Shown here: positions 6,737 through 11,684 of the stretch, piece by piece | How positions within the stretch are numbered: position 1 is the stretch's first letter | Layout: every line of letters begins with the position of its first letter | Source of the DNA: Acholeplasmataceae bacterium | Lineage (GTDB): Bacteria; Bacillota_I; Bacilli_A; Acholeplasmatales; Acholeplasmataceae | Reading direction: 5' to 3' | DNA: 11,684 nt | Assembly (NCBI GenBank): GCA_030656435.1 | Contig: JAUSOA010000251.1 | Span: forward strand, 1 to 11,684 | The notes under the pieces: model-generated | Databases searched by the model: none | What the model was told of the DNA's origin: nothing | The model's input: the letters and a program-made list of their open reading frames with translations, nothing else | Program-made: the position numbers and the translations under genes

Positions 6737-6901
6737 ATGCCATTTCAAATCTTAAAAGACAACATCATCAATCTCAAATCAGATGCTATCGTCAATTCTG
6801 CAGATCCTAAAGTTCTAATAGGTCTTGGAGTTGATAAAGCAATCCACGATGCTGCAGGTTCTAATCCTTTCATTGAAAGAAAAAAGATAGGAGAAATATA
6901 A
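6737..6901 (+). pseudogene. Truncated macro-domain (ADP-ribose-binding) protein, N-terminal 54 codons only
   Basis: A 54-codon frame with its own ribosome binding site (AAGGAG, 6726-6731). It encodes the first third of a macro domain: an FQILKDNI strand, then KSDAIVNSADP (14-24; the DAIVNAAN motif that contacts adenine and ribose), GLGVDKAIHDAAG (29-41; the ribose- and phosphate-binding loop). Complete macro domains have about 150-180 residues, so about 100 are missing. The reading ends in SNPFIERKKIGEI, unlike the family, and this end carries the GGAG ribosome binding site of the next gene, which starts 2 bases after the stop. The simplest reading is an internal deletion that joined the macro gene start to the nuclease gene. 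A functional 54-residue peptide cannot be excluded but seems unlikely, because the catalytic and binding fold is incomplete. Confidence 0.7.
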
Positions 6902-6903
6902 CT

Positions 6904-7509
6904 ATGATTAACAACACTGATAATATAGTGCAAGTCATTAATGGAAGAAAAATAGAATTTGTTGCTGATACCCATGAATATTTTGTTGATGGTAAAAAGG
7001 TTCCTAGTGTCACTCAAATTGTAGCATCCGTTCTACCTAATCAATATCGAGATATCGATAAGGATGTCCTAAAACAAGCTGCAGATAAAGGTATTGCACT
7101 ACATAGAGAAATTGAACTCTATGAAAAGGATAATATAAAGGGATACACTCAGGAGTTTAATAATTATCTATATTTGAAAAGGATTCACCAGTTTAAGCCA
7201 TTAGAGAATGAAGTGTTAATCTATATCGAACATGAAGGAAAGCCTGTTTGTGCAGGTAGATTAGATATGATTATCACCTCTAATGATTACACCGGCATTG
7301 GAATTGGAGATATCAAGAGAACTTCTAATATTCATTTAAAACATCTAAAGCTTCAATTGAATCTCTATGCATTAGGTTATGAACAGAGCTATCAAAAGAA
7401 AATTAACTTTTTAAAATGTATTCATTTAAGACAAAGCCAAGCCAATTATCTAGATATCTCATTAGACTTAGACTATGCATTAGAAAAGATAAAAGAGTTT
7501 CATTCTTAA
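6904..7509 (+). CDS. PD-(D/E)XK superfamily nuclease, RecB/Cas4-like small form
   Basis: A 201-residue protein with the nuclease signature in order: GIALHREIE (63-71, the G-x3-H-x-E element of RecB/Cas4-type and phage-type nucleases), CAGRLDMI (116-123, catalytic Asp121), GIGDIKRT (133-140, the D-x-K catalytic pair Asp136 and Lys138) and QLNLYALGYE (151-160, the Q-x3-Y motif). It should be a Mg-dependent DNA endo- or exonuclease. No iron-sulfur cysteines are present (only Cys116 and Cys172), unlike most Cas4. The N-terminal HEYFVDGKKVPSVTQI segment is typical of phage-encoded stand-alone members. It starts 2 bases after the macro-domain remnant and probably shares its promoter. The native partner may have been lost in the deletion. 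Function in phage, plasmid or defence is not decided by the sequence. Confidence 0.82.
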   Translation: MINNTDNIVQVINGRKIEFVADTHEYFVDGKKVPSVTQIVASVLPNQYRDIDKDVLKQAADKGIALHREIELYEKDNIKGYTQEFNNYLYLKRIHQFKPLENEVLIYIEHEGKPVCAGRLDMIITSNDYTGIGIGDIKRTSNIHLKHLKLQLNLYALGYEQSYQKKINFLKCIHLRQSQANYLDISLDLDYALEKIKEFHS

Positions 7510-7527
7510 TATTCTATGAGCTTAGTA

Positions 7528-7536
7528 TGATATAAT
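7528..7536 (+). promoter_or_regulatory. Extended -10 promoter of the riboswitch transcript
   Basis: TGATATAAT is a perfect extended -10 element (TG-n-TATAAT). No convincing -35 box is seen at the right distance. Transcription would start near 7543, at the left edge of the riboswitch P1 stem. Confidence 0.7.
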
Positions 7537-7540
7537 AAAA

Positions 7541-7644
7541 CTACCATAAAGAGAAGGCGAGAGACAAGCTCAATGACCCTTCAGCAACCTACCATAAGGC
7601 AAGGTGCTAAAGCTTGATGGATGGGATATAACTTAGCTTTTATA
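7541..7644 (+). promoter_or_regulatory. SAM-I (S-box)-like riboswitch
   Basis: The core carries the S-box signature: AGAG (7550-7553), P2 AAGG/CCTT with GAGAGACAAGCTC inside, then TCAGCAACC (7581-7589), a P3 hairpin around an ATAA loop, and AAGGTGCTAAA (7601-7611). P1 can form from CTACCATAA (7541-7549) with TTGATGGATGG (7614-7624) with two bulges. A usual P4 hairpin is not obvious between GGTGCTAAA and P1, so the aptamer may be a shortened variant. An antiterminator of 11 pairs joins 7617-7627 with 7646-7656 and excludes both P1 and the terminator. This is the classic off-switch: S-adenosylmethionine favours P1, then termination. Confidence 0.82.
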
Positions 7645-7676
7645 GATTCCATTCATGTGATGGGATCTTTTTCTTT
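7645..7676 (+). terminator. Regulated terminator of the SAM riboswitch
   Basis: GATTCCAT (7645-7652) pairs with ATGGGATC (7660-7667) over 8 bp with one mismatch-like G-U, loop of 7, followed by TTTTTCTTT. Its left arm is shared with the antiterminator helix, as expected for transcription attenuation. A second possible partner, AATGGAAT (7677-7684), could pair with 7646-7653. Confidence 0.8.
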
Positions 7677-7705
7677 AATGGAATATAGATGAAAGGAGAA
7701 TTATC

Positions 7706-7987
7706 ATGAAATACGCTATTGATTTACCAAGACATCAACAGTTTTATGTGAGATGTCAAGAATCTTTTGATTTAAGAATATTAAGAGAAAGATTAGAATT
7801 AAAAGGATTTTCGTTTGTTGATTATATTGGAACAAGTGAATACACATTTCCAATATTTGTTATTAATTATTTGGATAAACAGGTGTTTGGAGCTAATACA
7901 ACTGTGATGGCTTGTGCTATGTCTTCCAAAGCGACTATCTTATCTGTTGAACAGTTTATTAAAGAGATAGTAGAAGTATATAATTGA
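7706..7987 (+). CDS. Unrecognised 93-residue protein controlled by a SAM riboswitch
   Basis: A soluble, mixed alpha/beta protein of 93 residues starting at an ATG 8 bases after AAAGGAG (7692-7698). No transmembrane segment, signal peptide, metal site or methionine-pathway motif is visible. Residues 21-33 should form a helix (DLRILRERLELK), followed by GFSFVDYIGTSEY, a strand FPIFVINYLDK, FGANTTVMACAMS, and a final helix SVEQFIKEIVEVY. The tail, with a short hydrophobic strand, an FG-x-NTTV turn and an ILSVEQFI segment, recalls small phage- or plasmid-borne proteins, but I cannot name a family. It is the only gene between the riboswitch and the terminator at 8006, so it is the regulated gene unless the original target was lost. 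Confidence 0.65.
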   Translation: MKYAIDLPRHQQFYVRCQESFDLRILRERLELKGFSFVDYIGTSEYTFPIFVINYLDKQVFGANTTVMACAMSSKATILSVEQFIKEIVEVYN

Positions 7988-8005
7988 TTTTGGTTAAAGA
8001 TTTTA

Positions 8006-8038
8006 GGGAGTATGAAAAAATTCATATTCCCCCTTTTT
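8006..8038 (+). terminator. Rho-independent terminator after the 93-residue gene
   Basis: An 11-bp stem (GGGAGTATGAA at 8006-8016 with TTCATATTCCC at 8021-8031, one G-U pair), an AAAA loop and TTTTT at 8034-8038, about 20 bases after the stop codon. Confidence 0.9.
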
Positions 8039-8353
8039 ATTTGTCGCATGTCAAGAGGCCAAATGGAAATCAATAACTATTATGGCATTTGATATTTCAA
8101 CAATTAATGCAATGTTAAAAGGCATTTTCTAAATGCTTTTGCTTTTTTATATATAGAACTAAATATAAATATCCTTTAACTTCGACCAATCAAGTAATGT
8201 AATTTATATTAAGCATTTCATTATATGGATTTGTATGTTACAATTGCAATTAATAAATACGATATCTGAATTCAATAAATATAGTTATATTCACATGATA
8301 AAGAAACATTTGGGATCTAATACGCTTAAAGCGTTTAATAGAGAGGGGATAAA
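8039..8353. other. Non-coding stretch with hairpin and palindrome before the SPFH-like gene
   Basis: No gene over 20 codons was found that has supporting features. Apart from the hairpin at 8117, the stretch holds AT-rich DNA and a perfect odd palindrome ACGCTT-A-AAGCGT at 8322-8334, placed 8 bases before the ribosome binding site of the next gene, where it could act as an operator or a leader hairpin that affects translation. A weak TACAAT (8239-8244) is the best -10 candidate; no clear -35 box is seen. Confidence 0.45.
8117..8148 (+). terminator. Second terminator-like hairpin
   Basis: AAAAGGCATTT (8117-8127) pairs with AAATGCTTTT (8131-8140), with one bulged G, a 3-nt loop and a T run at 8143-8148. 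Only two micro-frames of about 15 codons lie between it and the previous terminator, so it may be a back-up or the 3' end of a deleted gene. Confidence 0.65.
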
Positions 8354-9094
8354 ATGAATCAAAATCAGGTAACAATAGTAATAAATGATGACATTTGCAA
8401 CCAAATGTCAACATCGGAGTACATCGATGTAAAAAGGATTGCAAATCCTATGGAAACGATAGTGCTTTTTGTTAAGAATGAACTTAAAGAAGTCGTTAAA
8501 GGGCCTCAAGTTGCTAATTTTGAAGATTATCAAAAGAAAGAAAAGAACAGCGATTATGGTGATTTGAAAGTTTTCTCAATCAATGATGGAAAATTAGCTG
8601 AACGGGTAAAGCACGAATTAATTTTTAAGACTTACGATTTCAAGTATCGCTTTTTAATAGAAATGAAAGTAGGTTTTTCATATCGAATGATCATTGAAAA
8701 TTATGAAAAATTTATTTTAGCTATAGCAATGCGAAATACTATAGTTTCTTATGATTACTTGGCTAAACTCATGACACCGAGAATAGAATATAGTATACAT
8801 CGTACAATCTTATCTATTATTAAGGAAAGAGAGACTTCTTTTTTTGAAGTATCACAATTTCATAGTGAAATCATCGAACGCATTAATCAAGATATTAAGA
8901 AACGAATTTCAGAATACGGTATTGACGTTCAATTGTTAATGGGTAGCATCGATTATGTTGATTCTCCATCGGTTACTGCTTTTCAAGAGATTCTCGTGAA
9001 ATCCATAGAAATGGAAATGTTACAATATTCATATCAACAAGAGCATTACATAGATTTTATTGAAATTGTTGACGATGCAAAGAGGGGTGAGTAA
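8354..9094 (+). CDS. Putative SPFH/band 7-like protein without a membrane anchor
   Basis: A 246-residue protein with no transmembrane segment. Similarity to SPFH (band 7) proteins is by pattern only: an early beta-rich part (residues about 30-120, ending with LIEMKVGFSYRMIIENYEKF), a helical segment, then the phrase ERINQDIKKRISEYGIDVQLLMGSIDYVDSP (169-199), which resembles the conserved end of SPFH domains where a helix is followed by yG-(I/L)-x-V and a strand. The gene ahead of a membrane-anchored relative (9097-9963) supports a pair acting together at the membrane. It starts at ATG after GAGGGG (8343-8348) and ends just 2 bases before the ATG of the next frame. Function is unknown; the family call is moderate and would need a profile search. 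Confidence 0.5.
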   Translation: MNQNQVTIVINDDICNQMSTSEYIDVKRIANPMETIVLFVKNELKEVVKGPQVANFEDYQKKEKNSDYGDLKVFSINDGKLAERVKHELIFKTYDFKYRFLIEMKVGFSYRMIIENYEKFILAIAMRNTIVSYDYLAKLMTPRIEYSIHRTILSIIKERETSFFEVSQFHSEIIERINQDIKKRISEYGIDVQLLMGSIDYVDSPSVTAFQEILVKSIEMEMLQYSYQQEHYIDFIEIVDDAKRGE

Positions 9095-9096
9095 TT

Positions 9097-9963
9097 ATGT
9101 AGCCAGTATATATTGCTTTGATTTTTGTGGTTATTCTTGTTGTCTTAATCATTGTTAATAAAAGACGTAGACCTGTTGTTGAACCCGCACCCGAACAAAA
9201 GTTTCTTATAGTAAGAATTGATAGCACTCAAGACAATTCGTCTAAAGTCTTTACTCTTGAGGAAAATCAAGTAGTTGTCGTTTTTCGAAAAGATTCACTC
9301 ATTGACATTTCAAAAACAAGAGAATTCACTATCGGTACATATGTATCAAATAAAGGGATTAAAATGAAGGATCATGAGTTTAGAATGCTTCATTTCTATA
9401 TCTTCAATATGGAGCCAATTATTAACTTATCGTTAAAGATTGACCAACCTTAACGAATGTTTGATGTTGAGTATGGGACACCGATTGGAATCACACCTAA
9501 AGGAAACCTATCCTTGGAACATTTAGATATAGAGAAACTCTTTAATCAACTCTTTTTATTTCGAAAGAGTTATGGGTTTAATGCCTTTTTTGATGACTTA
9601 AGGGTCTATATAATAAAAATTGTGATGAATGGAATCATTCAGTTTTCTATTGAGAATAAAGTATCTCTGTTGTTACTTCATTATTATATTGATGATCTCG
9701 AAAAAGTTGTTGAAAATGAACTAAATAATCAGTTCAGTCAACTTGGTTTGAAAATGACTCGATTTGAATTTAGCAATTTTCAGATATTAAGTTCAAAGGA
9801 ACTGGCACAACTTGACAAAATTATCATGCAAAAATTAAAATATAATCTTCAAAACCATACTTTTGCTGATGAGAAAAAGAAAAAACTTATGGAAAAAGCA
9901 AATTTTACAGTAAAAGCAGAGTTGAATAAAAGCGCTCTTGTCGATGAAATAAAGAATCTCTAG
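9097..9963 (+). pseudogene. Membrane-anchored SPFH/band 7-like protein gene, broken by two in-frame stops
   Basis: One continuous frame runs from ATG 9097 to TAG 9963 but is stopped twice: TAG at codon 2 (9100-9102) and TAA at codon 119 (9451-9453). A good ribosome binding site (AGAGGGG, 9081-9087) serves the ATG. The protein would have an N-terminal hydrophobic helix (PVYIALIFVVILVVLIIV) and a basic stop-transfer NKRRRP, then an SPFH-like part: EENQVVVVFRKDSLIDI, and after the second stop VEYGTPIGITPKGNLSLEHL, followed by helices and QLGLKMTRFEFSNFQI. Protein homology reads straight through both stops, which is why I treat it as one gene. Both stops could come from CAG and CAA by single C-to-T changes. 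Possible start sites downstream (TTG 9118, ATG 9457) lack ribosome binding sites. Confidence 0.65.
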
Positions 9964-9995
9964 TCTGAATCCCAAAATAGCATAGTTATAAGCTC

Positions 9996-10028
9996 AAAAA
10001 GAAGAATGCATTTTATCTCTTCTTTTTT
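9996..10028 (+). terminator. Terminator-like hairpin between SPFH-like and transporter genes
   Basis: AAAAAGAAGA (9996-10005) pairs perfectly with TCTTCTTTTT (10018-10027), 12-nt loop, with the T run forming the right arm. It lies 33 bases after the pseudogene stop. Confidence 0.75.
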
Positions 10029-10080
10029 GCTAATAACTATCATATTATTAAACTAACTATTTTAACAAAAGGAGTATTTC

Positions 10081-11486
10081 ATGAAGAACAATGAATTAAA
10101 GAAAAAACTAGCTTTCGCATCTGCTGATATCTTTGGTGGAGGATCATTTAACATTGTAAACTTTCTTTATCCAGGCTTTCTAGCTATAACAGTAGGAATT
10201 AGTCCTTATTGGATAGGTATTGTTATTCTAGTTGCTAGAATATGGGATGCAGTGACAGATCCCTTAATGGGACATATTTCAGATAGAACACAGTCAAAGA
10301 TGGGAAAGAGAAGAATCTATTTAGTGATTGCTGCTCCTTTCGTTCTACTTTCAATGTTTCTATTATTCTTTCCCTATTCATTTTCTTCTACAGGATTAAG
10401 AGTAGTTGCTGTATTAGTTTCTTATCTAATATTTACGACTGTACAAACATCAGTCATGATTCCTTATTATTCATTATCTAGTGAAATCACATCGGATTAC
10501 CAAAAAAGAGCATCCTATAATTCTTACCGCCTTGGATTTTCTATATTCTCATCCATTCTTTGTGTTGCGGTTCCGGTATTATAGTTGGCATGTTTGGTGA
10601 TCGTGCAATAGGCTTTCAAGTCATGAGTCTATCATTTGGTTTACTCTTTGCATTATCTGTCTTATTTACAGGACTATTTGCAAGAGAAGAAATTCAAACA
10701 CCAATTGTTGAAACCAAGCTTTCCTTCAAGGGAATGGCGAAGCCTCTAGGTCTTCGCCCATTCAGACAATATTTAGGCATGTTTCTAGTGCTTCAAATGT
10801 CAATGGCAATCATGAGTGGTTTATTTTTCTTCTATGTTGATTTCTTCGTTACTAAAAATGAAACAGCCTTAGGTAATCCTACAATGGTCGGTTTAATATC
10901 AGCAGCATTAATGTTTTCTATGCAAATCGTAGCTCTTCCTATTTACTTAAAAATGATCGAAAAGAAAGGAAAAACATTTGCTTATCGCTTTGGCGCATTC
11001 CTTTGGATCTTTACTGCGCTCTTCATATTAATCATTCCAGCAAATGTCAATCCAGTCATTATTTATTTACTAGCAGCTTTCATGGGTCTTGGCATATCAG
11101 GTCCAGGACTTGTTCCTCATACCATGTATGGAGATGTAGTTGATGCTGGTCAGATTAAATTTAAGGATAGACTAGATGGTCAAATGAGTGGGTTTACTAA
11201 CTTCATTAATAAGATTGCTCAGGCTGTAGGACTTGCCTTAGTCATGTTTCTAATAGGACTCGCAGGCTTCCAGGAACAGCCTCTAAATGGTCCTGCTATA
11301 GTTAGTCAACCAGATAGTGCATTATTAATGATTCGTATCATTATGTCTTTAGCACCGCTGATCTTTATGAGTATTGGAATATTTATATCATTTAAGTATA
11401 AAATTGATGCGAAAAAACAAAAAGAAATTACTGACGCTATCTTAGATTTAACGATTTCTAGAGAAGAAATCATTTCAGATTTGTAA
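10081..11486 (+). pseudogene. GPH-family (MFS_2) sugar:cation symporter, broken by a one-base frameshift
   Basis: A membrane transporter of about 468 residues, normal length for the glycoside-pentoside-hexuronide:cation symporter family, if the frames are joined. The first part (10081-10584) has the family hallmark WDAVTDPLMGHISDRTQS followed by KMGKRR (residues 55-78) in the first cytoplasmic loop region. The second part (from 10575 in the next frame to 11486) has several membrane helices and the late motif HTMYGDVVDAGQ and KFKDRLDGQMSGF. Frame changes by one base at 10573-10577: CCG then GGT, as if one G had been lost from a GGG run. The ribosome binding site is AAAAGGAG (10067-10074). The next gene begins directly at the stop (TAAATG). 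Substrate is not predictable. A sequencing error could produce the same picture. Confidence 0.85.
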
Positions 11487-11684
11487 ATGAAAAGACCGAA
11501 CATCATCCTAAATATTGTATTAGGATTTCTAGTTAAAATATTTGCATATCTGAAGGGACAGAGAATCATTAAAAAATGTAGGATTAAAGGACCAGCAATT
11601 ATCCTTTCTAATCATACATCGTTTTATGATTTCATTTATACAAGTGCTGCCATGTATCGTAAAGGTCAAATATTAACACTCTAA
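11487..11684 (+). pseudogene. PlsC-like 1-acylglycerol-3-phosphate acyltransferase, N-terminal fragment
   Basis: A 65-codon frame starting at the ATG joined to the transporter stop (TAAATG), so probably co-transcribed. A hydrophobic membrane segment (residues about 5-25) is followed by RIKGPAIILSNHTSFYDFIYTS, which contains the acyltransferase H-x4-D motif (NHTSFYD) of the PlsC/LPLAT family. These enzymes acylate lysophosphatidic acid in phospholipid synthesis. Family members have about 200-250 residues; here the frame stops with TAA at the last base of the window, long before the substrate-binding EGTRS-type motif. A premature stop, a frameshift, or an artefact of the window edge are all possible, and the downstream sequence would decide. 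Confidence 0.6.

Noticed and set aside
6745..7017. Minus-strand open frame of 90 codons
   Set aside because: It is antisense to the macro-domain remnant and the start of the nuclease gene, both of which show clear family motifs on the plus strand.
6904..7509. Cas4 identity for the nuclease
   Set aside because: Nuclease motifs fit, but the cysteine cluster for the iron-sulfur site is absent and there are no other CRISPR genes.
8060..8113. Micro-frames of 14 and 16 codons between two terminators (one reading MAFDISTINAMLKGIF)
   Set aside because: No ribosome binding site, no recognisable motif, and such short frames are expected by chance in AT-rich DNA.
9097..9963. Stop-codon reassignment (TAG or TAA as sense)
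   Set aside because: TAG ends the same frame at 9961-9963 and TAA ends most other genes here; recoding would fuse unrelated proteins.
10560..10590. Programmed -1 frameshift joining the two parts of the transporter
   Set aside because: No X-XXY-YYZ slippery heptamer precedes the stop and this family is not known to use recoding; loss of one G explains it simply.

Overview
The window is AT-rich, low-GC bacterial DNA. All supported genes lie on the + strand and have strong AGGAGG-type ribosome binding sites and consensus TTGACA/TATAAT-style promoters. TGA ends several genes and tryptophan is written TGG, so the standard bacterial code applies. The style suggests a low-GC Firmicute or a standard-code relative of the Mollicutes (Acholeplasma, Izemoplasma or Erysipelotrichia-like). 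This placement is an inference from style, not from a marker gene.

Left part (1-5345), defence or conflict genes: the window opens inside an AbiEii-type nucleotidyltransferase toxin gene whose last bases overlap (ATGA) the start of an 871-residue protein. That protein joins an N-terminal coiled coil, a TOTE-type archaeo-eukaryotic primase domain, a superfamily 2 helicase and a PLD-like tail lacking its HxK motif. A terminator ends this operon. After a 0.7 kb non-coding stretch comes a second, complete AbiEi/AbiEii antitoxin-toxin pair with its own consensus promoter, also joined by an ATGA overlap. An imperfect direct repeat of about 210 bp, including the terminator hairpin, follows both modules and therefore brackets the complete abiE pair.

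Middle part (5500-8150), small accessory genes: a DUF898-like two-helix membrane protein behind a promoter with stacked inverted repeats; a DUF4177-like small protein; a 54-codon remnant of a macro (ADP-ribose-binding) domain gene abutting a PD-(D/E)XK nuclease; then a SAM-I-like riboswitch with terminator and antiterminator controlling an unrecognised 93-residue protein.

Right part (8354-11684), decaying genes: a putative SPFH/band 7-like protein, a second SPFH-like membrane-anchored gene interrupted by two in-frame stops, a GPH-family (MFS) sugar transporter broken by a one-base frameshift, and a PlsC-like acyltransferase fragment that stops at the window edge. So many lesions in about 5 kb suggest accessory genes under relaxed selection, or sequence errors; the two cannot be told apart from the window alone.
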